Assembly (NCBI GenBank): GCA_049616325.1
Contig: JBMZHG010000017.1
Location: 1-46,180 of the forward strand
Direction: 5' to 3'
Origin: UBA11663 sp049616325
GTDB lineage: Bacteria; Bacteroidota; Bacteroidia; Flavobacteriales_D; Sanyastnellaceae
Length of the DNA stretch: 46,180 nucleotides
The notes under the pieces are model-generated. The model had not been told where the DNA came from. It did no database searches and worked only from the letters and a program-made list of their open reading frames with translations. Shown here piece by piece: positions 24,875 through 33,175 of this stretch; positions within the stretch are counted from its first letter, which is position 1; every line of letters begins with the position of its first letter. A program made the translations under genes and the position numbers.

Positions 24875-25945
24875 TCACTGCTGGTCGTAATCCAGAACTA
24901 CAGGCCCATCCCCTTCCACGTGCGCTTGGCAGGATAGCACGAAGCCTCGTTCGACTTCACCGGGCTCCAAAGCGTAATTGACGTTCATCGTAGCCTTTCC
25001 CTGAACAAGCTTTGCACGGCACGTGCAGCACACGCCGCCCAAGCAGCTGTACGGCGCGTCCAAACCGGCGTCCAGCGCGGCGTCCAGCATGTTTCGGTCA
25101 CGAGGCAAGTCCACCGAGGTGGTGACGCCGTCCAACACCACTTGCATGGCGACTGTGTCCCCAGATGCATCGCCAGTCACGGTAACGGTTTCTTTCCGCT
25201 CTGCGCTGCCCGCGGTGGTGAACAATTCAAAGCGCACGTCGTCCTCCGCCACGCCATGAGCTACCAACGCGTCCTTGCAGCTCAAAATCATCGCCTCCGG
25301 CCCGCACAAGTAAGCCGCGTCGACGCGACGTCCAGAACAAAATTGAGACAGCAGCCCTGCGCAACGACCTTGGTCCAATCGCCCCGACAACAATTCAGCG
25401 TCCACCGGTTCACGGGTCAAGAGGTAGAACAAGCGCAAACGATCGAGGTGCTTGTCTTTGAGGTCCTGAAGCTCCTCCCGGAACATCGTACTGGCCGCGG
25501 TCTTGTTGCTGTAAAAGAGGGTGTACGTGCTGGCCGTGTCGGATGTCAACACGTCCTTCACTTGGCTCAAAATGGGTGTAATCCCAGAGCCGGCTGCAAT
25601 GCCCACGTGGTGCAAGCCCGTCCCCTCTTTCAACGTGAATCGGCCCTGGGGCTCCATGACCTCGAGCGTATCTCCTGCCTTAAGCACGTCGTTGGCGAAG
25701 GTGGAGAACTTGCCGCCTGGCACTTTTTTGATGCCGACCTTCCAAGCCTGTTCTCCAGGGGCACTGCACAGCGAATAGCTGCGACGGATGTCTTCGCCTT
25801 CGACGGTCGTACGGAAGGTCAGATACTGACCCGCCTCGAAGCGAAAAGACTCGTGCAGGTTTGACGGGACGTCGAGCGAGACCACGACGGAATCGGCGGT
25901 TTCGCGGGTGACTTCTTGGACGCGAAGAGCATGAAATGTTGCCAT
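24875..25945 (-). CDS. paaE: Phenylacetyl-CoA epoxidase reductase subunit
   Basis: Electron-transfer reductase (356 aa) that passes electrons from NAD(P)H to the PaaABC(D) epoxidase. The N-terminal FAD domain has the RRSYSLCSAP flavin motif (about 60-70), followed by an NAD(P)-binding domain with GSGITPILSQVKDVL and a C-terminal plant-type [2Fe-2S] domain. Its cysteines are arranged as C-x4-C-x2-C in SCLGGVCCTC, with the fourth in VLSCQA. The ATG at 25945 is chosen because MATFHALRVQEVTRE is family-like and a TACTTTCG box ends 5 nt before it. It is divergent from paaA instead of following paaD, so it is transcribed separately. Other oxygenase reductases share the architecture; the neighbour genes decide the role. 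Confidence 0.88.
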   Translation of the reverse strand: MATFHALRVQEVTRETADSVVVSLDVPSNLHESFRFEAGQYLTFRTTVEGEDIRRSYSLCSAPGEQAWKVGIKKVPGGKFSTFANDVLKAGDTLEVMEPQGRFTLKEGTGLHHVGIAAGSGITPILSQVKDVLTSDTASTYTLFYSNKTAASTMFREELQDLKDKHLDRLRLFYLLTREPVDAELLSGRLDQGRCAGLLSQFCSGRRVDAAYLCGPEAMILSCKDALVAHGVAEDDVRFELFTTAGSAERKETVTVTGDASGDTVAMQVVLDGVTTSVDLPRDRNMLDAALDAGLDAPYSCLGGVCCTCRAKLVQGKATMNVNYALEPGEVERGFVLSCQAHVEGDGPVVLDYDQQ

Positions 25946-25950
25946 GGCTG

Positions 25951-25958
25951 CGAAAGTA
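25951..25958 (-). promoter_or_regulatory. -7 promoter box of paaE
   Basis: Minus-strand TACTTTCG ends 5 nt before the paaE ATG. The same octamer precedes the bamD-like gene at 33176-33183. Confidence 0.45.
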
Positions 25959-26019
25959 GTCCACACCTGGGTTTGGGCACATTGTGAGTGTCCTCAAACC
26001 TATCCGGCCGGTCCCTGTT

Positions 26020-26027
26020 TACTTTTG
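26020..26027 (+). promoter_or_regulatory. -7 promoter box of the paaABCD operon
   Basis: TACTTTTG is a full TAnnTTTG match, 15 nt before the paaA ATG. No PaaR or PaaX-type operator could be recognised in the 97-bp divergent gap. Confidence 0.55.
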
Positions 26028-26042
26028 AGGAAAACTGCGCGC

Positions 26043-27005
26043 ATGAGTCCTGTAGAAATGAACCTGGAAGCACGCTTCGAAGCCTACGTGGCGGAGGACA
26101 AGAAAATCGAGCCCAAAGACTGGATGCCCGACGCTTACCGCAAGACGCTGATTCGACAAATCAGCCAGCATGCGCACAGCGAAATAGTCGGCATGCTGCC
26201 GGAGGGCAATTGGATCACGCGTGCGCCGTCGTTGAAACGCAAGGCCATCTTGCTTGCGAAAGTCCAGGATGAAGCCGGTCACGGTCTCTACCTCTATTCG
26301 GCCGCTGAAACGCTGGGTGTCACCCGCGACCAGATGCTCGACGACCTTCACACAGGCAAAGCGAAGTACAGCTCCATCTTCAACTACCCCACCCTGACCT
26401 GGGCCGACATCGGCGCGGTTGGTTGGCTGGTAGACGGGGCCGCGATCATGAATCAAGTGCCGTTGTGCAAGTGCAGTTATGGGCCCTACGCGCGGGCCAT
26501 GGTTCGCGTCTGCAAGGAAGAGAGCTTTCACCAGCGCCAAGGGTTTCAGATCATGCTGAACCTCGCTCAAGGCACCGAAGACCAAAAAGCGATGGCCCAA
26601 GACGCCCTGAACCGGTGGTGGTGGCCTTCGATCATGATGTTTGGTCCAAGTGACGCCGACTCTCCGCATTCGGCGCAGAACATGAAGTGGAACATCAAGC
26701 GGTTTTCCAACGACGAATTGCGTCAACGCTTCATCGACATGACGGTGCCTCAGGCTGAATTGCTTGGACTGACGGTGCCGGACCCCGATTTGAAGTGGAA
26801 CGAGGAGCGCGGACACTACGACTTCGGCGCCATCGATTGGGACGAATTCTACGACGTCATCAAGGGCAACGGCCCGTGCAACAAAGAGCGCCTCGCCGCC
26901 CGCGTCAGCGCCCACGAGCGCGGAGCTTGGGTGCGCGACGCGGCGAAAGCGCATGCCACCAAGCAAGCCAACCGTCGCAAAAACGCCTCAACCCACGCCG
27001 CATGA
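26043..27005 (+). CDS. paaA: Phenylacetyl-CoA epoxidase catalytic subunit A
   Basis: Di-iron oxygenase subunit of 320 aa that forms the 1,2-epoxide of phenylacetyl-CoA. Metal-site helices include KVQDEAGHGLYLYSAAETLG (with the E-x-x-H pair, about 76-95) and CKEESFHQRQGF (about 155-166, second E-x-x-H). The tail NEERGHYDFGAIDWDEF is strongly conserved in PaaA. The start MSPVEMNLEARFEAYVAEDK at 26043 is preferred over the in-frame ATG 33 codons upstream, which lies in the paaE start region. The stop overlaps paaB in ATGA. The soluble enzyme acts in the aerobic hybrid phenylacetate pathway. Confidence 0.95.
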   Translation: MSPVEMNLEARFEAYVAEDKKIEPKDWMPDAYRKTLIRQISQHAHSEIVGMLPEGNWITRAPSLKRKAILLAKVQDEAGHGLYLYSAAETLGVTRDQMLDDLHTGKAKYSSIFNYPTLTWADIGAVGWLVDGAAIMNQVPLCKCSYGPYARAMVRVCKEESFHQRQGFQIMLNLAQGTEDQKAMAQDALNRWWWPSIMMFGPSDADSPHSAQNMKWNIKRFSNDELRQRFIDMTVPQAELLGLTVPDPDLKWNEERGHYDFGAIDWDEFYDVIKGNGPCNKERLAARVSAHERGAWVRDAAKAHATKQANRRKNASTHAA

Positions 27006-27292
27006 GTACGCAACACGAATGGCCCCTATGGGAAATCTTCGTTCGCAGCCGCCAGGGACTTGGCCACAAACACGTGGGCTCGCTTCACGCCGCAGACGCT
27101 GAAATGGCCGTCCAAAACGCGCGCGACGTGTACACGCGTCGCCAAGAAGGCGTGAGCATTTGGGTGGTCCCGGCGGATGCCATCACGGCCTCCAGCCCAG
27201 ACGAAAAAGACGTGTTGTTCGACCCTGCCAACGACAAGGTCTACCGTCACCCGACGTTTTACCAGTTGCCCGACGAGGTCAACAACATGTAA
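27002..27292 (+). CDS. paaB: Phenylacetyl-CoA epoxidase structural subunit B
   Basis: Small subunit of 96 aa, matching the usual PaaB length, thought to hold PaaAC heterodimers together. Visible family sequence: WPLWEIFVRSRQGLGHKHVG near the start, then AVQNARDVYTRRQEGVSIWVV and the C-terminal DKVYRHPTFYQLPDEV. The start codon overlaps the paaA stop by 4 nt; paaC follows after 3 nt. Confidence 0.95.
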   Translation: MSTQHEWPLWEIFVRSRQGLGHKHVGSLHAADAEMAVQNARDVYTRRQEGVSIWVVPADAITASSPDEKDVLFDPANDKVYRHPTFYQLPDEVNNM

Positions 27293-27295
27293 GGG

Positions 27296-28054
27296 ATGAC
27301 GGAAGCTCAACATCTGCAAGCCATCCTGCGCCTTGGCGACGACGCCTTGGTGCTTGGTCAACGGCTCTCCGAGTGGTGCGGTCACGGCCCCATCCTAGAA
27401 GAGGACATCGCCCTGACCAACGTCGCACTCGACCTGATTGGCCAGGCGCGAAACCTCTACACCCTGGCGGGTCAGCGCGAAAACCAAGGACGTGACGAAG
27501 ACGCCCTCGCCTACTTCCGCACCGACCGCGAATTCCAAAACCACCTGCTCGTCGAACAGCCCAACGGCCACTTTGGCGACACGGTGGTGCGTCAGATGTT
27601 CTACGACGCTTTCGCCCTTGAGCGCTATTCGTTCCTCGCGCATCAAACGGTCGACCTCGACCTCGCAGGCATCGCAGCCAAAGCCGTGAAGGAACTTCAA
27701 TACCACTGGGGACACAGCAGCCAGTGGGTGATTCGTTTGGGCGACGGCACAGAAGAAAGTCATGCCAAAGTCCAAGCAAGCTTGGACGCGCTTTGGGGCT
27801 ACACGGGCGAGATGTTCATGGCCGACGACGTCGACGTGGCCTGCGCCAAGGCCGGGCTTCTCCCGAATCTCGAAGGCGTCAAGCGCGCATGGTTTGTCCG
27901 CGTGTCAGAATGCCTCTCGCAAGCCACGCTTTCCCAACCTGAAGACGGCTGGATGCAGCGCGGCGGGAAGCAAGGTCTCCACAGCGAGCATCTGAGCTAC
28001 ATGCTGGCGGAAATGCAGGTCTTGCCTCGAACCTACCCCAACGCTTCCTGGTGA
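27296..28054 (+). CDS. paaC: Phenylacetyl-CoA epoxidase subunit C
   Basis: Ferritin-like partner of PaaA, 252 aa, required for epoxidase assembly and activity. Characteristic stretches are LVLGQRLSEWCGHGPILEED (about 19-38), DLIGQARNLYTLAG, QPNGHFGDTVVRQMFYDAF and the helix around ELQYHWGHSSQWVIRLGDGT. The C-terminus has GKQGLHSEHLSYMLAEMQ, the conserved PaaC ending. It lies 3 nt after paaB and its stop overlaps the GTG start of paaD (GTGA). PaaC resembles PaaA structurally but is not the catalytic site. Confidence 0.94.
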   Translation: MTEAQHLQAILRLGDDALVLGQRLSEWCGHGPILEEDIALTNVALDLIGQARNLYTLAGQRENQGRDEDALAYFRTDREFQNHLLVEQPNGHFGDTVVRQMFYDAFALERYSFLAHQTVDLDLAGIAAKAVKELQYHWGHSSQWVIRLGDGTEESHAKVQASLDALWGYTGEMFMADDVDVACAKAGLLPNLEGVKRAWFVRVSECLSQATLSQPEDGWMQRGGKQGLHSEHLSYMLAEMQVLPRTYPNASW

Positions 28055-28542
28055 CCGACGCGGACCGCATCACGCGAGCGTGGGCCCAAGTTCGCACGGT
28101 CCACGACCCTGAACTCCCGTACTTGACGGTGGAGGAAATGGGCATGGTGCGTGGCGTGCGAGTCGACCAAGGCCAAATCGTCGTCACCCTCACCCCCACC
28201 TACTCCGGCTGCCCCGCCACCGACGTCATTTCCGACGACGTCACTGCGGCCGTACGTGCCGTGGAACCCGAGGCCCGCGTCGAAGTCGTCCTGAGTCCGG
28301 CCTGGACCACGGACTGGATCTTGCCGTCTGCCCATGCCAAAATGCGCGAACACGGCATCGCCCCCCCGGAACAGGCCAGCGCCGACCGCGCCTTCCTCAC
28401 GGGCGAAGGCAAAGTCATCCCCTGCCCCCGTTGCGCATCCCGAGACACCAAGATGGTCTCGGCGTTTGGGAGCACGGCCTGCAAAGCGCATTTCACATGC
28501 ACCACGTGCCTCGAACCGTTCGAGCACTTCAAGTGCATCTGA
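28051..28542 (+). CDS. paaD: Phenylacetate pathway Fe-S assembly protein PaaD
   Basis: 163-aa MIP18/DUF59-family protein believed to mature the iron-sulfur or di-iron centres of the epoxidase system. The N-terminal part has TVHDPELPYLTVEEMGMVRG (about 16-35) and TPTYSGCPATDVISDDV with the conserved cysteine. The C-terminal extension carries a four-cysteine cluster (CPRC and CTTC, about 128-151) typical of PaaD and absent from plain MIP18 proteins. The start is a GTG in a 4-nt overlap with paaC. Confidence 0.92.
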   Translation: MTDADRITRAWAQVRTVHDPELPYLTVEEMGMVRGVRVDQGQIVVTLTPTYSGCPATDVISDDVTAAVRAVEPEARVEVVLSPAWTTDWILPSAHAKMREHGIAPPEQASADRAFLTGEGKVIPCPRCASRDTKMVSAFGSTACKAHFTCTTCLEPFEHFKCI

Positions 28543-28546
28543 CCCC

Positions 28547-28554
28547 TACCTTGC
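28547..28554 (+). promoter_or_regulatory. Possible internal -7 box before the thioesterase
   Basis: TACCTTGC differs from TAnnTT(T/C)G at its last two positions but ends 4 nt before the ATG at 28559. It may give the thioesterase transcription independent of paaABCD. Confidence 0.3.
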
Positions 28555-28558
28555 CGTC

Positions 28559-28975
28559 ATGAGCGACTCATCCATGCACCCCATTGTCCAACAAATGATG
28601 GACGGCGACGCCATGAGTCAATGGCTCGGAATCGACGTCCTGGAGAGCGGCCCGGGCGTGTGCACGTGCCGCATGACCGTGCGGGAAGAGATGGTCAATG
28701 GGTTTGGGATTGCGCACGGGGGCATCACCTACGCCCTGGCCGACAGCACGCTCGCGTTCGCCGTCAATGCCCAAGGTCAGCACGCCGTGAGCGTGACCAG
28801 CACCATCCAACACCTCGCTGCGGTGCAGGTCGGTGACGTGCTCACTGCACGCGCCATACCCCGTGCCGATGGCGGACGTATTGCCCACGTCGACGTCGAG
28901 GTCACCAACCAACACGGCGATCGCGTGGCGTGGCTCACTGCCACGGGATACAAGCGTTCTTCTTCCTGGACGTAA
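28559..28975 (+). CDS. paaI: PaaI-type hotdog-fold thioesterase
   Basis: 138-aa hotdog-fold acyl-CoA thioesterase. The hallmark block is NGFGIAHGGITYALADSTLAFAVN (about 42-65), containing the HGG turn and the catalytic aspartate in LADSTLAFA. A strand VDVEVTNQHGDRVAWLTATGY follows. PaaI removes CoA from dead-end ring-hydroxylated or epoxide-derived CoA esters, protecting the CoA pool and giving a detoxification exit from the pathway. It begins 16 nt after paaD. No other paa gene (paaK, G, Z, F, H, J) is in the window. Confidence 0.9.
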   Translation: MSDSSMHPIVQQMMDGDAMSQWLGIDVLESGPGVCTCRMTVREEMVNGFGIAHGGITYALADSTLAFAVNAQGQHAVSVTSTIQHLAAVQVGDVLTARAIPRADGGRIAHVDVEVTNQHGDRVAWLTATGYKRSSSWT

Positions 28976-29229
28976 CCTTCCGAACTTTTCGTTCGCGGTA
29001 GGGCAGAAACTCTCCTGCCGTGAGTGTTTACTTCGAGCCCAGTGGAGGCCTGACGGTTGACCTCGGTCCAGAGATTCAGGCCATTCGCGAAGAAAATCAA
29101 TAGGCCGATTCCCGAAAGACCGTGACCTACATCGCCCCTACCGCATTTGCCGGTAAGCTTTAAGACCGCGCCCTAGAGATGCGATGCACACCTGAGTCGG
29201 ACTGTGAAATTCATCTCGGCATCTCGAAT
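28976..29229. other. Intergenic region without a convincing gene
   Basis: This 254-nt stretch lies between the thioesterase gene and the ABC exporter gene (convergent). It has one short GTG-initiated frame of 27 codons (29021-29104, MSVYFEPSGGLTVDLGPEIQ...) with no promoter box or recognisable family. No strong terminator hairpin or tRNA was seen. Confidence 0.5.
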
Positions 29230-31023
29230 TCAATCCCTGTCGTCCAAGGCAAGAAATTGCATTTCGAACAGCCCATGGTAAACGCCGTGTGCAGCTACGA
29301 GTTCGTCGTGAGTGCCCTGTTCGACAACCTCCCCTTGTTGGAGAACGACAATCCGGTCGGCGTCACGTACTGTGTTGAGCCTGTGCGCAACAAGCAGCGA
29401 AGTGCGCCCCTCCGTCAAGGCTTGGGTGGCCCGTTGAATCCACTGTTCGCTCTCGCTGTCAATGCTTGACGTGGCTTCGTCCAAGATGAGGATGTGAGGG
29501 TTGCTCAAATACGCACGGACAAACGCAATCAATTGACGCTGCCCCACGCTCAACGTGACTCCGCGTTCGCGGACGTCGTGGTTGAGGCCGTCTGGAAGAC
29601 GCTCCACAAAGCGCTCCGCGCCCACTGCACGGATGGCCTCCCAAATGCGATCGTCCGTGACTTCGGGATCGTGAAGCCGCACGTTTTCCCGAAGCGACCC
29701 GCTGAACAAGAACACGTCTTGCAACACCACGCCGATGCGCGCACGAAGCTCGTCAACCGGAATCGAACGGATGTCAATGCCGTCGAGGGTGATCGTGCCT
29801 TTTTGGAATTCGTAAAAGCGCGAAATCAAATTTACAATGGAACTTTTCCCTGCCCCCGTCGCACCAACAAAGGCCACGCGTTCCCCCGGACGTACTGTGA
29901 GGGACACGTCACGAAGAACCCAGTCAGGTGAACCGTCCTCTTTGTCCACGTAGGCGAACCATACTCCTTCGAACGAAATCTCGCCTCTCCACGTGGGACT
30001 CACCGGATCACGCGGCTGAGGCATGCGGTCATCGCGGTCAAGCAATTTGAACACCCTGTCGGCGTTTACAATTCCCATTTGAAGCACGTTGAAGCGATCC
30101 GCCAATTGCCGAATCGGCCGGTAGAGCATGAACACGTACAAGATGAATTGCAGCACGACCCCCAACGTCAATTCGCCGGCTACCACATTCCCAATGCCGA
30201 GCCAGAGCAGCAACCCCACGCTTGTGGCGCTCAGCATTTCTACAACCGGAAAAAAGACGCTGAACGCCCAAATGGAACGAATGTTTGCTTCCCTGTGAGC
30301 CCGGTTGATGTCCGCAAAAGATTCCGCCTCGACCTCCTCGCGGTTGAACGCCTGGACAATGTGCATTCCCGTGACGTGTTCTTGGACGAATTCGTTGATT
30401 TTGGCGACCTGGTTGCGCACGTCGACAAACGCGCTTTTGATGTGCTGCTGAAACACACGCGTCGCCCAAAGGAGCACCGGAATCGGCATCAAGACGATCA
30501 ACGTCAGGCTCCAATCAATCCAGAGCATGGCTCCAACGACCACGAAAAGCGCCAGCAAGTCCCCAATGGCGTTGAGGATCCCGTTGCTGAACACATTCGC
30601 AACCCCGTCGATGTCGCTTACGTGGCGTGTGACGAGCGCCCCAACTGGGGTCTGATCGAAGTACTTGAGGCGGAATTGGGAAACGTGGCGGTAGAGCTTG
30701 GCGCGGAGGTCAAGGCTGACGCTTTGGGCGACCCAATTGGCCAAATACGTGACGCGGTACTGCACCAACGCCTCGACCACGAGCACGGCAACGACAAGCA
30801 TGAAGACGCGAAGCAGCCCCGGCAAATCGCCCGAGGCGATGTGCACGTCCACCGCCTGTTGAATCAGCGCCGGACGAACCCAGACCAGGCTGGACAAAAC
30901 CACCACCAAAACGCCCGTCCAAGCAAAGCGCCGGCGGTAGGGACCGACTTGGGCCAAAATCACGCGGACGGTCTCCAAATCGAAGACCTTGCCTGCTTTC
31001 GACGAAGGTTCGGGACGGGCCAT
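29230..31023 (-). CDS. ABC exporter, fused membrane and ATPase domains
   Basis: Homo- or heterodimeric ABC exporter half of 597 aa. A six-helix membrane domain (about 25-325) includes FAWTGVLVVVLSSLVW and FAVFVVVGAMLW-like segments. The nucleotide-binding domain (about 345-590) has Walker A GATGAGKSS, signature LSVGQRQL where LSGGQ is usual, Walker B ILILDEATSSID and an H-loop AHRLNTV. The G-to-V change in the signature is also found in other MsbA/MdlB-type exporters of this lineage. Substrate could be lipid, drug or peptide. It follows truA after 3 nt, so it is likely co-transcribed from the oxoamine synthase promoter. Confidence 0.93.
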   Translation of the reverse strand: MARPEPSSKAGKVFDLETVRVILAQVGPYRRRFAWTGVLVVVLSSLVWVRPALIQQAVDVHIASGDLPGLLRVFMLVVAVLVVEALVQYRVTYLANWVAQSVSLDLRAKLYRHVSQFRLKYFDQTPVGALVTRHVSDIDGVANVFSNGILNAIGDLLALFVVVGAMLWIDWSLTLIVLMPIPVLLWATRVFQQHIKSAFVDVRNQVAKINEFVQEHVTGMHIVQAFNREEVEAESFADINRAHREANIRSIWAFSVFFPVVEMLSATSVGLLLWLGIGNVVAGELTLGVVLQFILYVFMLYRPIRQLADRFNVLQMGIVNADRVFKLLDRDDRMPQPRDPVSPTWRGEISFEGVWFAYVDKEDGSPDWVLRDVSLTVRPGERVAFVGATGAGKSSIVNLISRFYEFQKGTITLDGIDIRSIPVDELRARIGVVLQDVFLFSGSLRENVRLHDPEVTDDRIWEAIRAVGAERFVERLPDGLNHDVRERGVTLSVGQRQLIAFVRAYLSNPHILILDEATSSIDSESEQWIQRATQALTEGRTSLLVAHRLNTVRDADRIVVLQQGEVVEQGTHDELVAAHGVYHGLFEMQFLALDDRD

Positions 31024-31026
31024 GGT

Positions 31027-31812
31027 TCAAAGATACTTGGTGCCCTCAGGGACGAACACACTTTCGGGATACACAACCCGAGTCAAGTACAAACCGCATC
31101 CAAGCACGCTCTTCCCAGCCGCACTTCGGTCCTTCGCTTCCAAAATGGCCGGCAAGTCTTCCGCTTTGCGCTTGCCCTTGCCTACGTCAAGCAAGGTTCC
31201 GACCGCTGCACGAACCATGTTTCGGAGAAATCGGTCGGCGGTGATGTGAAACGCCCAGCGGTGCGCGCCAAGCACCTCCCAGCGAGCTTCACGCACGTCG
31301 CACAGGGTTGTGCCTTGGTCGGACCCCGCCTTGCAGAACGAGGCAAAGTCGCCTTTTTGGACTAAGTGAACGCAAGCTGCTTCGATGGCACTCACATCCA
31401 AATCCCCGTAAATGCGCGAAGACCGCCCTTCGAGAAAGGGATCTTTGACGTTGTGCACGTAGTAGGTGTAGCTGCGTTCAACTGCGTCAAAGCGCGCGTG
31501 CGCTTTCTCCCCAACCTGTTGCATGGCGTAGATGCCAATGTCAGGAGGAAGCATGCCGTTCAATTTCAATGTGGCCTCAGTCAAGGAGGCTACACGACTG
31601 CCCACTGCGCCTTCGGGGAGTTGAGCGTGGGCCACGTAGTAAGACGCATGGACCCCCGTGTCGGTCCGACCGCACCCCATGACAGGACAAGGCCCGCCAA
31701 AGAGGCGGGCCAAGGTGTCCTCCAGCACTTCTTGAACGGTGATGGATTGGGGCTGTCGCTGCCACCCGTGGTACCGGGTGCCGTCGTACGCCAACTCAAG
31801 GAAGACCCGCAT
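31027..31812 (-). CDS. truA: tRNA pseudouridine(38-40) synthase
   Basis: Cytoplasmic tRNA modification enzyme of 261 aa that makes pseudouridine at positions 38-40 in the anticodon stem-loop. The catalytic aspartate is D51 in GCGRTDTGVHA. The N-terminus RVFLELAYDGTRYHGWQRQP and later VERSYTYYVHNVKDPF and HITADRFLRNMVRAAVGTLL are family signatures. Length is normal. It sits 7 nt after the alpha-oxoamine synthase gene and 3 nt before the ABC exporter gene on the minus strand, so the three look like one operon. Confidence 0.95.
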   Translation of the reverse strand: MRVFLELAYDGTRYHGWQRQPQSITVQEVLEDTLARLFGGPCPVMGCGRTDTGVHASYYVAHAQLPEGAVGSRVASLTEATLKLNGMLPPDIGIYAMQQVGEKAHARFDAVERSYTYYVHNVKDPFLEGRSSRIYGDLDVSAIEAACVHLVQKGDFASFCKAGSDQGTTLCDVREARWEVLGAHRWAFHITADRFLRNMVRAAVGTLLDVGKGKRKAEDLPAILEAKDRSAAGKSVLGCGLYLTRVVYPESVFVPEGTKYL

Positions 31813-31819
31813 CAGCGCG

Positions 31820-33064
31820 TCACGCCCAAGAAGCGATCTTCTCGCTCTTGTATTCGCCGGCGAACAACTTGTCCTTGACCTTCTTGAAGGTCTCGATGGT
31901 GTACTGAACGTCCTCCAACGTGTGGATGGCCGTGGGGATCAAGCGGAGCATGATCGTGTCCTTGGGCACCACTGGGTACACCACGATCGAACAGAAAATG
32001 CCGTAGTTCTCGCGCAAGTCGAGGGTGAGGTTCGTGGCTTCGCCGAGGCCGCCATGCAAGAACACGGGAGTCACGCACGAGTTGGTCACGCCAAGGTCAA
32101 ACCCTTCTGCTCGAAGGCCCTCTTGCAAGGCCGTGGCAATTTTCCACAGGTTTTCCTTGTGCTCGGGCTGGCTGCGAAGCATCTCGAGGCGCTTCCTTGC
32201 ACCCACGACGAGCGGCATTGGCAACGACTTCGCAAACGTCTGAGAGCGCATGTTGTAGCGCAAGAATTCGATGACATCCTCATCTCCAGCAACGAACGCG
32301 CCGATGGTGGCCATCGCCTTGGCAAAGGTTCCGAAGTAGACGTCGATTTGGTCGTGACAGCCCTGGTGGTCGCCGGCACCACGTCCGTTCTCCCCCACTG
32401 TCCCGAAGCCGTGGGCGTCGTCCACAAAGAGGCGGAATTGGTATTCGTCTTTGAACTTGCAAATCTCAGCGAGCTTGCCTTGGTCCCCGGCCATGCCGAA
32501 GACACCTTCCGTGACGACCAAGATGCCACCTCCAGTTTGATCGGTGAGGTTCTTGGCGCGCTTCAGCTGCTTTTCAAAGCTCTCCATGTCGTTGTGCTGA
32601 AACACAAAGCGCTTTCCCTGGTGAAGGCGCACGCCATCCACCATGCACGCGTGCGACTCGCTGTCGTACACAATGACGTCGTGACGAGAAACCAGAGCCT
32701 CGATGGCCGACTGACACCCTTGGTATCCGAAGTTGAGAAGAAAAGCATCCTCCTTTTGCATGAAATCGGCAAGCTCCTGTTCGAGGGCTTCGTGCTGCGA
32801 CGTTTGGCCAGACATCATGCGCGCACCCATCGGGTAGCCCATGCCCCATGCCGCCGCCGCGTCTGCGTCGACTTTTCGGATTTCAGGGTGGTTGGCAAGT
32901 CCCAAGTAGTTGTTGATGCTCCACACGAGAAGCTCCTTTCCTCGGAACGTCATTCGGTTGCTGATTTCGCCTTCAAGCTTGGGGAAGGTGAAGTAACCGT
33001 GGCTGTCGCGAGCGTGCTGTCCCAGTGGGCCACGCTCCTGACGGATTCGATCAAAAATGTCCAA
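31820..33064 (-). CDS. PLP-dependent alpha-oxoamine synthase
   Basis: Fold-type-I PLP enzyme of 414 aa in the alpha-oxoamine synthase family (BioF, KBL, serine palmitoyltransferase, cysteate acyltransferase). Motifs seen: VWSINNYLGLANHPE (about 43-57), YPMGARMMSGQTSQHEALE, DSESHACMVDGVRLH (acyl-CoA/PLP ring region) and LFVDDAHGFGTVG. The catalytic lysine lies in GTFAKAMATIGAFVAG (about 248-263). Such enzymes condense an amino acid with an acyl thioester. Very similar Bacteroidota proteins are annotated as glycine acetyltransferase or serine palmitoyltransferase. A sphingolipid or sulfonolipid role is possible, but neighbours do not decide it. A TACATTTG box lies 21 nt upstream of the ATG. Confidence 0.85.
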   Translation of the reverse strand: MDIFDRIRQERGPLGQHARDSHGYFTFPKLEGEISNRMTFRGKELLVWSINNYLGLANHPEIRKVDADAAAAWGMGYPMGARMMSGQTSQHEALEQELADFMQKEDAFLLNFGYQGCQSAIEALVSRHDVIVYDSESHACMVDGVRLHQGKRFVFQHNDMESFEKQLKRAKNLTDQTGGGILVVTEGVFGMAGDQGKLAEICKFKDEYQFRLFVDDAHGFGTVGENGRGAGDHQGCHDQIDVYFGTFAKAMATIGAFVAGDEDVIEFLRYNMRSQTFAKSLPMPLVVGARKRLEMLRSQPEHKENLWKIATALQEGLRAEGFDLGVTNSCVTPVFLHGGLGEATNLTLDLRENYGIFCSIVVYPVVPKDTIMLRLIPTAIHTLEDVQYTIETFKKVKDKLFAGEYKSEKIASWA

Positions 33065-33085
33065 AAATCAGAGATTTAGAAGGTG

Positions 33086-33093
33086 CAAATGTA
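33086..33093 (-). promoter_or_regulatory. -7 promoter box of the oxoamine synthase operon
   Basis: Minus-strand TACATTTG is a full match, 21 nt before the ATG at 33064. Confidence 0.5.
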
Positions 33094-33175
33094 CAAAGCG
33101 CAAACCTACCGCGCACGACCACGGTCACGACACTCGCATTCACACAGTTTTCACCAAGCGTCCGTGCATGCGTTG

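Noticed and set aside
29091..29200. Possible terminator or small RNA downstream of the ABC exporter
   Set aside because: Only weak 3-5 bp stems without T-runs were found, so no feature can be supported.
31739..33079. 446-codon plus-strand frame opposite the oxoamine synthase
   Set aside because: It is antisense to a clear PLP enzyme and has no recognisable motifs. The same reasoning rejects 38430-39737 (+), 41223-42623 (+), 18146-19117 (-), 21184-22233 (-) and 11468-12484 (-).
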